Both the position numbers and the translations under genes were made by a program. This document shows, in pieces, positions 1 through 11,403 of a stretch of 64,000 bases of DNA. Origin of the DNA: Penicillus capitatus (Eukaryota; Chlorophyta); the NCBI GenBank assembly GCA_965649825.1, contig OZ287704.1, forward strand, positions 1,016,935 to 1,080,934, written 5' to 3'. The notes under the pieces were generated by a model. The model searched no databases and was not told the DNA's origin. It was given only the letters and a program-made list of their open reading frames with translations. How positions within the stretch are numbered: position 1 is the stretch's first letter; each line of letters begins with the position of its first letter.

Positions 1-153
1 GAACGGAATTCTCTTCCGCAAGTGTTTCTGAATAAAACCGAATCTTCCAGACTTTGCTCAAAGCTCCTTTGTCTTCACTGACGCAGTACGCTTGCTTGTC
101 TGGTTGTTTGTTCGTTGCAGGAGCGTCGGTGTTCTATGTAGACGTTTGATAGA

Positions 154-1122
154 ATGGCACCTGAAGCTGCTGCAGAGGGATACTATATGACACCGTGCTG
201 CGGTGAGGCAGATATGTCTGGATATTCCAGAACGTCTTCGCCGGATCCAAACGTGTTCTACGACGGTCACGAAGATAAGCGCGCATACACCGACGGTCGC
301 TGCGCAGGCTCGCAGTATCATTCATGGCCGACACCGGCAGGCTTTACAGCTTATCCGTCAAACGACGCAAAGACATACGCACCGTCGCCTTACAGTATGC
401 CGCCACATGGAGTTCCACCAATGCCAGTGCACATGCCATCTGTCCCCTACGGACACGGCGCCGCCGGACAAATGGTAGCACCACAACCGCCAATGTTTGG
501 CGTGCAAGCTCCACGGACTCCAACACGCACTCGTGCAGACATTACTGATACGTCCTCATCAAATTGCACTCCGAGAGACCACTATTCGACGGCTATGGAT
601 CGACCATCTCCCGTGAAGAGACATGCCCGCAAGCATGATGCTGGACCTCGATTCCCAGTCGTCAAAATTCCGGAGGGATTGAAGAAGCAAGGAGGACAAC
701 CATCACCAGCGACGTGGCTGAACATGAGAGGCTTCCCACTCAGAGCTGGCAAGCCTGACTGCAAGCATTACACTACAAAGGGATGGTGCGCATATGGAAC
801 ACTCTGCAAATTCAACCACCCGGATAACATGCCAGCGGCAACGATGCCCTATGGGATGGTGCCCTGCGTTCCTGGATCCCAACCGATGGTAATGAATGGA
901 CCCTGGATGGGACTTCACTACCAGTGGAACGGACCATGGAACCAGCATCATCATCAGTCATCGCCTGCCGTCCCGCATGCCTATCCCCCATACATGTGCC
1001 ATCCCTGCCATTCCGGCCCTTGCAGTACAGAGTCTGGACATACTGCGATTTCGCATTCGGATGGAAGAGAGCATGAAAAGGTCACAGTCGACACGGAAAC
1101 CAGTGCCATGATGTATCATTGA
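154..1122 (+). CDS. Single CCCH zinc-finger protein, plant-like
   Basis: A 322-residue uninterrupted reading frame starting at the first ATG. The only recognisable domain is one C-x8-C-x5-C-x3-H zinc finger near residues 205-225 (C-KHYTTKGW-C-AYGTL-C-KFN-H), the spacing used by CCCH fingers that bind RNA. The rest is rich in Pro, Met, His, Gly and Tyr, with no other domain visible. Single-finger CCCH proteins of this sort occur in plants and algae, and RNA binding is inferred from the finger alone. An AATAAA at 1198-1203 fits as polyadenylation signal. Unlike most genes in the window it shows no intron. Function beyond probable mRNA binding is unknown. Confidence 0.8.
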   Translation: MAPEAAAEGYYMTPCCGEADMSGYSRTSSPDPNVFYDGHEDKRAYTDGRCAGSQYHSWPTPAGFTAYPSNDAKTYAPSPYSMPPHGVPPMPVHMPSVPYGHGAAGQMVAPQPPMFGVQAPRTPTRTRADITDTSSSNCTPRDHYSTAMDRPSPVKRHARKHDAGPRFPVVKIPEGLKKQGGQPSPATWLNMRGFPLRAGKPDCKHYTTKGWCAYGTLCKFNHPDNMPAATMPYGMVPCVPGSQPMVMNGPWMGLHYQWNGPWNQHHHQSSPAVPHAYPPYMCHPCHSGPCSTESGHTAISHSDGREHEKVTVDTETSAMMYH

Positions 1123-2119
1123 AGGCGCGTCCGTCCAAACCAATCAAGTCTTTTTGAAAATTCATAGCTTTGATGCTTAAGGATTGTGTAACCCCGGAAT
1201 AAAGGTAGCTGCTCCATGTGCAGCCATACACCGTTTCTCACATGGTGTGCTCTAAGTTTCTTCCCATATGCCTAGAGCATTGGGATGGTCTCACTGACTT
1301 CTTGAGAAAAATACCATTTCGTTGCGCCTCATGTGTGTTTATTTTCTTCGGTCTCAGATCTACTGAACAAACAAACCATAGTGCGCTGTCCTAAGCGATG
1401 CAGGTATCGGTTGTGTTTATACCTTTCGAGTCCGCATGTGTTGTGCGGTCCCATATACATCATTGTATCATTGCTGCGTTGCAAGGATGGCCAAATGAAT
1501 AAAGGGACACCTCTCTGTCCCACCTCTCAACAAACCATGTTTCATGCTCCTTTAAGTTGTCTCCATCTCGTTTAATTCCCGCGGATGGTGGCTCTACATG
1601 CTTTGGACGAAGTGAAGCAATCAAGCAGGCGTCATTTCATTCTGGACCCACAAAATAGGAAGAGCGGAGTTTGGTTTATCCACTCAAGAATCTTTGGGAA
1701 GGAATTGATATGGAGTCGTACTTCAAGATCACGATTTAACAGTTTGCATAAAAAACGTTTCTCTTTGAGTGGGTACTGCTGAGATTCGAATAAATGGATG
1801 ATGACTTCATCTGTCTCAGTATGTAAAAACGCACCATTCCTAACGGGCAATAACGCGTGGCTGACATTCCACCTTACATGTGTTTAACAACACGGCATTG
1901 AAGGAACATGCTTTGAGTTTGTTTATCCGTTTGTTCTGTTTGCTTAAAAGCATGTACGTATGTGTGCATGCCTGCCTGCCTGCGGAGGCATGTACATGCA
2001 AACAAACATACATCAATAAACTATGCCATTCCCCCGAGCAACTCATCATCGATAACAACAACAACGATATCGAAGATCGCTCGTTTGACCCTCGCTCTTC
2101 CAGCCAACGAAACGGTTCG
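1123..2119. other. Intergenic stretch, no gene seen
   Basis: About 1 kb between the CCCH gene and the 3' end of the SAC9-like gene. Only short ORFs without domain or splice support. AATAAA hexamers occur at 1198, 1498 and 1789 on the plus strand; the first suits the CCCH mRNA. A short TGCC-rich stretch with nearby self-complementary GCATG/CATGC words lies at about 1950-2010. Confidence 0.6.
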
Positions 2120-5072
2120 TTAGACTAATGGATCATGCGACACGGGACGTTCCCGCAGACCGACAATGTTGTTTGTTGCAACTGGTTCCACATCCTCCCC
2201 ATGATCCACACCTTCGCCTCTCTTCTCTATTGCCTGGGGATGAATCGCATCTTCAAAGCTATACATCTGAATCTGATCATCCACTGTCTGCCCAGCATTC
2301 CCTGCATCAAAGGATTGGGTACTGTAGTCAAATCGTGGCAAGTTTGGCGAAGAAGCAGATCTCCGTGTATCTATTGCAGGTTCGGTTGGCTGAATCGCCA
2401 GTGTGGTTCGTCCCAACGATGGATAGTCAATGCGATTGACGGGGTCCTGTTCGTCATCTGTATCCGGAATGTCTTGCTCCAGCTGCTGGGGCTTATAGAC
2501 CACATTTACGCTGTCTAGGTTTCGCTCGGCAGATGTCGATGACAAGAAATACTTCTCTAGGTTTATTCCCAGGAACAATTCAATCTGCGCCTGACGATCA
2601 TTATCTTTGATGATGTTGTTGTATCGTCGCGTGATGGCAATGAAAGAATTCGACGCCCCACTAACGGTATTCTTCTTGAGCTGGCTGGACTGAGGCTCAA
2701 AGATCGTGATCTTGTCAGAATGCATGGCTTGCGATCCGGTGTAGAAGAAAGCATTGCGATCTCCGTTTTGCAGGAAGACATCGGCAATGCTCGAGAGCGC
2801 TTCTGGTAAAACCTTTCTGCGAATCTCATCCACTGTTGCTTCTAACATCGACCAGGCTTCTTTCGACAGGATCTCTTCTTTGCAGACGACCCTGAAGGAC
2901 TTCTTGCTTTCCAAAGAAGTTCTACCGCCTTCAACAGAAGGCTCCGTATCGTCCGGCGGCGGAGACCATGTCGTTCTCTTATTCACATGATCGATGTAGT
3001 ACGTGCATCCCGACACCTCGTCGATCCGAGCTTCCCAGCCAACAGGAAGCGCCTGGCGAAACTGCACCTTTGGACGTCGGTGTGAGCGACCAGTCGGTGC
3101 GGGCCACGACGGCTTGACATTTTGGCTGGGACTCTGAGACGTGGCAGATCCGGGAAGCAATCCACCAAACAATCGTTCCCTCAATGTGGGCTTTGCCCGG
3201 GGAGGATCTTCCGCTATCTCATCATCCCTTGTCAACACTGCCAACTCGAGTCGGCGACATTGTTCCACAAAGACCTGTACCACAGTACTGAAAACGGCGC
3301 CGTGGCAAAAGAAACGGACGCACTTGAACGCTAATAAAAAAACTTGCAATGTTGGTTCGATCCAAGGAATCTGCACAGTTGTACCGCGTGAGCCCTTGTT
3401 GCTGTGCACACCAGTGCATTGTGTGCTCTCCAAGCCACTTGGTCTTGGGTGCATCATCCTCTAGAATGGCACACAGTTGTCGTAGACATCGCCGACAGGG
3501 ACATTACTGGAAGGTTGCTTGGAGTAATATCCAGAAGCGAGGCCATGAGCTTGTAGCATTCCTCTCATTGTTGTCCACAGGGCTTCAATCAGTCCATGCG
3601 TTCCTAGTTGCTTGTCCATTTCATGCCAGTCCAGAGCATAGTAATCGGCCTTCAGCTGGTGCATCTTTCTTATACTGGAAAGCGCCGTGTCAAAAGCAGC
3701 AGCAAGATTAGTTTCTGATCTATTTTTATCAGGGAGTCCTTTTCGCAAGAGACTCACGAAAACGATCGGAAATCTGTCAGAAGTCTTCTCCTTTTCGGTC
3801 GTTTCCTTCAATTTCTCTTCGATTTCGGGCTTCGGCGAAAAACGCTTCTGCAGTCTTCGAATGTATCTGTGAGATGGATTCGTGTATGACCACATCATCA
3901 TCGAACAGAAAGAGATGCTCACCTCTTACAACCTGCAAACGTTTTTTGCTTTCTTATCACGATTTCTGCTTCGCCCAATCCGCTGTTCTTGAGATAGACT
4001 CCCCAACGGATCGGCACTGTTCCTCGTCTCCACGAGTATCGATTCCACAGTGCCTTTCCGGTATGTTTGTCTTCTGGTCTCCAGACAATCTGTTCGCATT
4101 CGATTTCGTTTCCTGGTTCGCAGAGATCGTTCAATCCACGGGCAATGTAACGGGTTCCGGGGTTCAGCCGCGATCGACGTGAGAGCAGAACCAAATTGAA
4201 CGGATCGCCCATTCCATCCTCGAGCTCCCTCGATTCTGCTGTGCCTTGCATCAGAGGGGGACAGCAATCATCCAGACAGACAGAACGAAAAGACTCTGTA
4301 AGCCATGCATTCCACGTAAACTGCCAAGAGGGTTCTGTGGTCGCATGCTGCGAAGGGAAGGGCCTTGTCACATCAGCATCTGCACAGTACCAATGCGCTC
4401 CGTTGACAGAGAATTCCACAATCTTATTGATATGACCCTCCAACATCTCAAAGTTCACGGTAGCTTCGTTCTGAACATCATTCGGCAGATCTGCCTAAAG
4501 AAAACAGTTCAAGCCCAATTGAGGATAGAGATGAGGATCGCACCTGACAAGGAATTCTGTGCCAACGTGCAGCTGTCACTGTCTTGATGCGAACATCTCC
4601 AGGGAGAAGAGCCGAGACGCGAGCACGCTCGACCAACAGTAGCAGTCCTGTATTTCCTATCACTGTGTAACCCAACACAGCTTCACCCTTTCCTTCGACC
4701 TACATAACGATGCCTCCCTTCAGGCAGACGAGCAGAAGTGATAACAGACGCACTTGTGCTTGCCCCTGTCCTTTCAGATACTCTAAAGCCTCATCCTGTC
4801 GGTCAGCCTGTGAGCAGGAATGGACGCTGTTGACTTTAATGGCCAACCTTGTTTGGAAAGATGTCAAGTCCGGGTGTTTGAGTATATTGCAACGCCCCTG
4901 AGAGCGAGTCAAAACGCACGAGCACGACGTCCTTTCTAGAATCCACCATGTACCGTCTACTGTTGAACACGCCAAGGGCTGACCTCTTGGTACGCGAGAT
5001 GAGCAGAAAATGTTGCTGTGTTGCTTCGAGGCGGTAGAGCACAACAGCGTCATTCTGCGCCGTGGCACTCAT
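2120..5072 (-). CDS. SAC9-like phosphoinositide phosphatase with WW domain
   Basis: Multi-exon gene read from ATG at 5072 to a stop at 2120. The N-terminal frame (residues from MSATAQND) matches the start of plant SAC9. Exons at about 4458-3919 carry the Sac domain (motif SRRSRLNPGTRY, then YIARGLND), and the catalytic CX5R(T) motif appears as CADSLDRTN at about 3305-3330. It is followed by VFVEQCRRL, as in SAC9. A WW domain (LPVGWEARIDEVSG...W) sits at about 2960-3045. Introns of about 50-65 nt join the frames, for example donor at about 4547 after IPCQ and acceptor before ADLPND. SAC9 proteins act on phosphoinositides such as PI(4,5)P2 at membranes; the WW domain would bind proline-rich partners. 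The exact join upstream of the catalytic motif near 3461-3500 is ambiguous. Confidence 0.85.
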
Positions 5073-5165
5073 TGGACAGGACAGTGATGTCTTCTTGAAA
5101 CACAGTAGAGAGAAGTAACGTGGAAACGCGCGTCACTTTAATGACGGATACGTTCTGCCCGCGCC

Positions 5166-6724
5166 ATGCTGCGTTGCTACGCGTGGCGCCAGCTATTGCA
5201 CGGCAGAGGTGTACAGTATTGTCCGCGTGTCTGTACTAAGCGGACGCAAAGTACAAGACACAGAGGAAGACGGTGGAGAGACGCAGCTGATCTCGTTGGT
5301 GACATGGTAGTGAACGACAAGGTCGAAGTAAAAGTACAACCCATCTGTAAAAGTGCCTCTTTAGCAACCCGATCTCTGTGTTAGGTAGCAGCTAAGGCTT
5401 CTGCCAGAGCTTCGGTCGTTGAAGATGTTCGAGATATTTTGGTAGAATTGGGCATTGGAGAACGCGATGCCATCAAACGCATGGAGCAAGCAATGGACTA
5501 TTGGCAGGCGAGGTGTCCAGAGAGAACAGCTCCTGCACTCTGTCCAGATCACGTCAGCTCGATTTTGACGTTTCTGGCCGATGCAGGCATCCCTGTTAGG
5601 TTCTGTCTTCTCGTAAAGAAGGCCTGCAGAGTACATTGTACAGGTTCCTTTCGACGATCATTCAGCGCTGCCCTGCATTGCTCATGGCCTCCATCAATGA
5701 TGATCTTATTCCAATATTTGCTCTCTTCGATGAACTGCATATCCGTGGTGGGAAAGAACCAATGGAGTTGTGGTCTTGCTGATGATTGAGTCGTTGTTTC
5801 AGGGACATCCAGGACAAACATGTGCGTATCCGAGCCTACATTGCTGCTTGAGGGTCAGAAGGATGTCATACGACATGTTGTCATGAGTCTGCATCGATTG
5901 GGTATCCATAAGAGTCGAGTGCATCGGCTCATTGGCAAGTGTCCTCTGCTCCTGATGGAATCGATCGAATCCTTCAACGAAGCGCTGATTCGTCTCTCTT
6001 GCCTCTTTGCGTCGGAAGAGGACTTGATTCTCTATATCGACAGCTGCCCGCATCTCATCCTCGAATCTGAACAGCGTTTTAATGTAAAGACGGTCCCTGT
6101 CACATCACATCATTATAGAAAAACGCTATGCATCTGTAGGAAGTGCATCGAGCGCTGAAGATGGTTCAGATGACGCAGGAAGAGGTGCTGCAGTGTGTGC
6201 AAAAAGAGCCTAGACTGCTCATTAAAGATCCAAAGAGATTTGAACGTATCTGCGAGTGGTTTATGAAATCGGGGCTGACGATTTTGGAGACCAAGTCCTT
6301 GCTCCAATACTGCCCTCAGTTTCTCATACGCAGGTGGGTACACGTTAGAACACATGTTATCGTCGTTTCATGACATCCATTCTGCTTTGATAGGTTGTCG
6401 ATGCTCAAAGCGAAGAAGAAATTTCTCACCGTCGTGGCCAAGAGACCTTTTCGCGACATCCTATCCTATCCACACTACTTCCACTTTCCAATCGACCTCA
6501 CGATCGGCCCCCGTTTCACTTTCCTCAAAGAACGGGCCAATGCAGCTCTGCATGAAGCCCCTCTTGATTCTCTGATGCGAGCGTCCGATTCCGAATTCGC
6601 CAGAGAGATAGCAGAGGTCATCGAAGAAGAGTATGTCGTTTATCAGACTCAGTGGACACGCATGTATGGTCACAAATTCGATTTTCGAGGTCGTCCGAGG
6701 CAACAGCAGAACACCGTTTCTTAA
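5166..6724 (+). CDS. mTERF-family organellar transcription or splicing factor
   Basis: Four or more exons. Exon 1 (5166-5346) encodes a basic, Arg-rich presequence (MLRCYAWRQLLHG...), consistent with plastid or mitochondrial import. The body shows repeated mTERF units: ILTFLADAGIP, IIQRCPALLM, LIGKCPLLLM, LFASEEDLILYIDSCPHLI, VQKEPRLLI and LLQYCPQFLI, followed by the typical C-terminal stretch FPIDLTIGPR. Introns: 5347-5389, about 5597-5631 (35 nt, the shortest credible one here), one near 5783-5815, about 6083-6150, and about 6334-6393. mTERF proteins bind organellar nucleic acids and control transcription, splicing or translation. Targeting is inferred; plastid versus mitochondrion cannot be decided from sequence. 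The third junction has alternatives. Confidence 0.85.
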
Positions 6725-6898
6725 CATTTCAGAATGTTTTCAGTTACAGTCCATATCGTTTATTCCAGATGCTCAGAGTGACCCAAAACTGTTTCGTACT
6801 GCGATCGTAGGGATATATCATACAAACACACGGATAGCCGTCGGCATCGTCAAGAAAGGAGCACGTCGTCTGTCAGCCACCCATGCTTCGGGACATCT

Positions 6899-7222
6899 CT
6901 AAGCTCGCGCCGCTGTCTCTTCTTGAATATCATCTTTGTAGCTGCACGAACGCACGCGCGATGTCAGCGGGTACAGACGACAGACAGGGTTCGACGCTTA
7001 CCTCCCCCAGACCGTCTTGCCGCCTGAGCCTCCCTTCTTGGGCGTCTCTTTGCGACTGCGTCCAGTATCTGTCGCGTCGTTCGTCGGTGTTCGACGATGA
7101 GAGGAATAATGAAACGTACTGGAGCGTCGTTGAAGTTGTCCACTTTTCGCCTTGACCTGGCGCTCGTGACTCGCACTCTTCTGACCCACGCGGACATCAT
7201 GCTGTTCAGAACCTGCAACCAT
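6899..7222 (-). CDS. Small basic protein with GGSGGKxxWG motif
   Basis: Two exons (7222-7002 and 6941-6899) joined by a 60-nt GT-AG intron. The product is about 88 residues, very rich in Ser, Arg, Lys and Gln. Near its C-terminus it carries KKGGSGGKTVWG followed by an acidic tail (YKDDIQEE). A similar KKGGxGGKGTWG signature occurs in N-terminal regions of PDCD4/MA3-type proteins and some RNA-binding adaptors, but there is no MA3 domain here, so no family is assigned. The ATG at 7222 was chosen because a TATA box (TATATAA on the minus strand, 7291-7300) lies about 70 bp upstream. A GTG 21 bp further upstream is in frame but unlikely to be used. Confidence 0.5.
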
Positions 7223-7290
7223 CGTTGCCAACGTCGTAGACACAAAGTCGATGTTAGGAAATAGGATGTTGCGGAGGTGAACAGACGCCG

Positions 7291-7300
7291 TTTATATACC
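7291..7300 (-). promoter_or_regulatory. TATA box of the small basic protein gene
   Basis: On the minus strand the sequence reads GGTATATAAA, about 70 bp upstream of the ATG at 7222. Spacing suits a core promoter with a short 5' UTR. Confidence 0.5.
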
Positions 7301-7634
7301 CGGTGGATGACGTGACGGGCGATGACGTAAAATGGACGAGACACGAGTGGAGGACACGGACCTGGTCCCAAACCCGAAACTGGCCGATGCCGGGGTTGTC
7401 CATGCGGACCACATTCGCAAGAGAAAGAGACGAAACAGTGGGCTGACGATTTCGTTTGACCCCTGTCAACTTAGGCAGAGAATTGATCGCCCATAAAGAA
7501 TGCAGATCCAAAAACCTTGTATGTAGGAAATACGTCACAGGATTCCGAAAAAGAAAACAAGAACGAAAAGAACGTGTCAAAAAGTAAAACTCCTGACCTA
7601 CGTGTCAACGGTGTACACGAAAGAGAACGGATGG

Positions 7635-7742
7635 ATGTACAGGAAAGTGGCAGAGCTCGAGAAGAAAGCCAAACGCATCAAGCGAAAAGAGGTGCTGTCA
7701 CTATCAGCCGTGTCCCTGTTGTTTTATGCGTTTCTCGCATAA
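7635..7742 (+). CDS. Possible tiny membrane-anchored ORF, unrecognised
   Basis: A 35-codon frame beginning ATGTACAGG. It encodes a Lys/Arg/Glu-rich helix (AELEKKAKRIKRKE) followed by a hydrophobic stretch (LSLSAVSLLFYAFLA) that ends the protein. The same frame stays open about 110 bp upstream without an ATG, so this could be the last exon of a longer gene whose start was not found. Layout resembles a short tail-anchored protein. No family recognised; the frame may be chance. Confidence 0.25.
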   Translation: MYRKVAELEKKAKRIKRKEVLSLSAVSLLFYAFLA

Positions 7743-8041
7743 GAGAGAGCAGAAACTAAAAGTGTCCTGCGGACTGGGAAAACATGACAGGTGGTCGACA
7801 TCTTCCGATTCCGGTCTGATCTCGTGTTCCCCACCAGCAGATGAGGTTCTGTGTCGCAGAGATCGAGGACAAAGGGGTTCAGAAAACGGAAATCTACACG
7901 ACAGCATCTTACAAAACTGTTGTCCATGTTCAGCCGATGTCGTTGGATGCTGCTGTTCATGAGTTCGATCGAATCCATATCGTTTGCGTAAGTGACGAGT
8001 GCACGGTGTTCGTAGTGTGAGCCACAAGGGAGAATGATATC

Positions 8042-10242
8042 CTACAGTGCTTCTACTAAGTGTCGATAGTCCAGAAGTAACTCTGGTAGATCGGACAATC
8101 GCAGTGTTTCCATGGTGAAGTGCAGGAAACGCGTGTTTGGATGCATCTGCATGGCTGTTTGGTGTTCCCTCCATGACTTCAGAATATCGCGTTTGAGCAA
8201 GACCCTCTTGTAGTCTGCCAGCAGTAGCCAGATGTTTCCCAATTTAAACTCCTTTGGATTTGCGCACATCAGCGTCTTTCTCGCAGCAATGATGATATCT
8301 TCGTGGTTTCGCTGAGAGAGATCTTGGGAGAATGGGATAGAGTGAGACTGAGCATAGGCAATGAGAGCTGAATCGATATAGTGATCGTCCGGTTGGCAAG
8401 AGAGCAACGGAATCTCCGTTCCGTCACGGTCGACGTCAAAGTAACTGTAGAGAGCATCCAGTCCATTTCCCCCCTGTTCTGCTACATGAATCGTATCCCC
8501 TGAGCAATACATGCAATAGAAGAGAGTAGTACTTAAGAGAAAGATCACGCACCGTTTCCGTTGACGACAGGTACCATCTCCATATCGGGCACAGATCCCG
8601 TTTGGGACATTGGGGTTGCCAGCGTATCGTTCTGTCTTGGCAACGGTGAGGGACGCGTGGATATTCTGGAAAGCAAGCTTCTAGTGGTGATCGACGGAAT
8701 GTTGTTCCAGACAGTTCCGAACAACGCATGAGGCGTTGACACTTTAGCAGATTCTGTCACAGATCGCGTTTCTGGGCCATTGTCACGCACAAGGACATTC
8801 TTGTTCATCAGTTGCCAGGGCAGAGCAGATGATGCCAGAGAAGACGCAGAAGGCGAAGTGGATCGTGGCCTTATCTCTTCGATACCCTGCAGGAACATCT
8901 GTCTATTCAGAAGAGGAATGTGAAAAGGATAGGACCAGTTCCAACCACCAAGTGTCGCCAAAGATCTCCCGTCCTCTACCTCCAAAGATAAAGAGCCGGC
9001 CTGAACTCAGCGCCACCATCGTGGGACACACGCGCTCAGATGGAGATGCCTTGTCAACAGGCGTTTCGCATTTGACCCATCTAAAGAGGGAGAAGCCTTT
9101 TTCTCGACAGAGAAACTGTGCTGGGCGAACCTGGTCTTCACAAGATCGAAAATCCAGAGTTCTTTGCTGCACGTGTGCGACTGAGAAAAGATCATATATA
9201 CTGGACTTGCCATATGTCCACCGAAACAGGCCAGCATCCGATCCTGTGTCGCTGTACAGACATCCAGCACAACATTGTCATCAAAAGAAGAGCAGAGTGT
9301 GCGGACGAACGTGCAAAGGAATGACCACTGCGGCCAAGGGGCCTGGGTTTTGCTTTGACGCAATGCCATTGCCATTGTCCCGTTCCCTCGATCTCTTTCA
9401 ACTGCCAGAGATCATCAAAAAAGGAACCCACCGTCGTTTCCCCTCCATAAAGCCATACGGCACCATTCGCCTGGGACAGTCACACAGCAACGTCAAATGT
9501 GGTATTGAAGCATCCAAGTGAAATGCGCACGACGGTTAGAGCATGATTCATCCGAGGGCCAGGTCCCGGCCCAATAGCCGCAATTTCTTCCCAATGATCT
9601 CTAAACAGTCAGAGTCGCTGATCCTGGCGACAATCCTTGACACAGCGACTGTACTGATGCACGTGCAGGATCCAGAGGTCGTTCATCGCCTTGGATGATT
9701 CATTTCTCCCACCAAATAACAGCACCCGTCCGTTTCCAATGTACACGATGCTGGTGAGAGATCGCGGGGATGGATGAACGTGTGACATCACTGCAGACTT
9801 TTTCCATGCCCAACTATCCTGAATGCAAACCTTCTCTCGATCCAATATCCCATTCCAAATCAAATCCGACCACACTGAGTGTCCATGCATCATTGAATGT
9901 CGTTCTCGATGCTGTGTTCGGAATCAATGCCTGTCCGCCGAAGAATAGGAAACCCTTGTTCACTGCTGTGGCCGAATGAAAGGCACGTGGCCCAGGGGAC
10001 CCTTCCGAAGAGATCTGAGGCCGCACCCAGGCCTCCTGTTCGACATGAAACACGCAGACGTCATCGAGAAAGGATTCTTGTTCCGTCGGGAGCTTGGTGG
10101 CGCCGCCATGGAGAACGATGAGCTCTGTGCCCCAATCATCCCGTGTGTCCACAACGACGGCGATATGGCCGTAACGCGGAGCAGGTGCATCGGCCTGATG
10201 GGCATCGATATGCGTCCAACGCATCTGAAGAAATGACGTCAT
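8042..10242 (-). CDS. Kelch-repeat protein
   Basis: Multi-exon gene from ATG at 10242 to a stop at 8042. Kelch blades are seen in order: PAPRYGHIAVVVD...ELIVLHGG; GPRAFHSATAV..GFLFFGGQ; PSPRSLTSIVYI..RVLLFGGR..NDLWIL; GPRMNHALTVV; AVWLYGGETTVGSFFDDLWQL; MLACFGGH..ELWIFDL; and RLFIFGGRGREIFGDTWWL. Paired Gly-Gly plus downstream Trp/Tyr mark each blade, giving a six- or seven-bladed propeller. A Ser-rich linker (about 8985-8560) and a helical C-terminal region (about 8548-8042) follow, without a recognised domain. Introns of about 40-60 nt separate the blades. Kelch propellers are protein-interaction platforms; the specific partner is unknown. The gene is divergent from PPP1 inhibitor-2 with only 46 bp between the start codons. 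Confidence 0.8.
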
Positions 10243-10288
10243 TTCAGTCAGACACTATCTTGCAGGACTCGACAGCCCTACTGTAGCC
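10243..10288. promoter_or_regulatory. 46-bp bidirectional promoter between kelch and inhibitor-2 genes
   Basis: The two start codons (kelch at 10242 minus, inhibitor-2 at 10289 plus) leave 46 bp between them, so both 5' UTRs and any core promoter elements must overlap or extend into the neighbouring gene. No TATA box is visible in the gap. Confidence 0.5.
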
Positions 10289-10883
10289 ATGAAGTCCGCT
10301 ACGTCTATCAAGAAGGGACGTGTTCGATGGGACGAAGCGAATCTCAGCGAAAATGAACGCGTCAAGAAAGAGATCAACGCGACAGCGATAGAAGAACCCA
10401 AGACGCCTTATCACAGCCCATGTGCCTCGCAGACAGACCTAAGAGGTGGTCAGATAATGACGACAGGCAACGTGCTGATTCTGTCGTGATGCTACAGATT
10501 TGGAAGCGGAGTTGAATGATTATCAGGTACACACTATCGCGCCGATGCGCCATTAGATGTATGCGTGATGGATAGGCACAGCTGGATGAGGAATTAACGA
10601 CGGCAGGATTAATAAACGGAGCTGCTGAACAGTAAGGAGAATGTGTGAGCAGGGTGATCTATGAGTTGTTTGTCTGTTAGCGAAGTGACTATGCAGAATG
10701 GCTCGAAGAGAGTGAGCTTCGACAACACAGCTGAAGGACATGACGCCGTATCTGTCTTCCTGTCATTGCCAAACGCGATGTCCATCTGTTCGTTTGCAGG
10801 AAGAAAAACCTTCTTCCGAGTTTGAAGAGCACAGAAAACAACATTACTCCATGAAAGATGCCTTACAAAAGCAAGCCTTCTGA
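10289..10883 (+). CDS. Protein phosphatase 1 inhibitor-2 (IPP-2 family)
   Basis: Five exons join cleanly: 10289-10445, 10498-10526, 10576-10631, 10681-10747 and 10800-10883, each intron GT-AG and 49-52 nt. The product is about 130 residues, as in plant inhibitor-2. Family motifs are present in order: RVRWDEANLSENE (SILK-equivalent/WDE region), IEEPKTPYHSP (the conserved threonine context), KRVSF, which matches the RVxF PP1-docking form, and a C-terminal SSEFEEHRKQHYSMKDAL block equivalent to the PP1 active-site-covering helix. IPP-2 binds PP1 catalytic subunit and controls its activity. The fit of all five exons makes this one of the best-supported models in the window. Confidence 0.93.
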
Positions 10884-11403
10884 TCGTTGCCTCTCACGCT
10901 GGACATCTTATTGCCAGAGGGAAGAATCTGGCAGCACAGGAAGACAATGGACAACAAGAATCGGAAGCTTCATTGTGAAAAGTGAATGCTATCACGGGTA
11001 AAGAGGGTGACTGAAGATACACGTCTCATACGTGACTGTGGATATCTATCTGTGTAGTTTTGCTCATCGTTTTGCGTGAAGAATCATAAGTATTTGTTTA
11101 CACACTTTAAATGGCACCTCACGTCGCATTAGATGATACGGACGATGATGTTTGGCGGCGCCGGCGCGTTAATCTATAAAGACCGAACATTGCAAGAATA
11201 CCCAGCAAAGCACTCCACTTGGACACAATGAGTGGAGGCGTCCAGTTCACAAAACCTACAACACCATTGTATCAATCTTTTTGTTGACATGGCAGATTAC
11301 CCTGAGGCACACCGAAGGTCAATACAGCAGATTTTTCACTGCTATATGGTGCTCTGCTCAAAAATAAAAAGCGTCGAAGACATTGTGTATGGTGAAGAAG
11401 GCA
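10884..11403. other. Intergenic gap with TATA-like site and mini-ORF
   Basis: About 520 bp between inhibitor-2 and the 3' end of the site-1 protease gene. A TATA-like CTATAAAG lies near 11174, about 50 bp before an ATG at 11228 that opens only 19 codons (MSGGVQFTKP...). A possible splice would extend it slightly, but no family match supports a gene. Confidence 0.4.

Noticed and set aside
3345-3365. GGTTCGATCC, resembling a tRNA B box.
   Set aside because: It is the reverse complement of the codons for LDRTN in the SAC9 catalytic motif, and no A box or cloverleaf fits.
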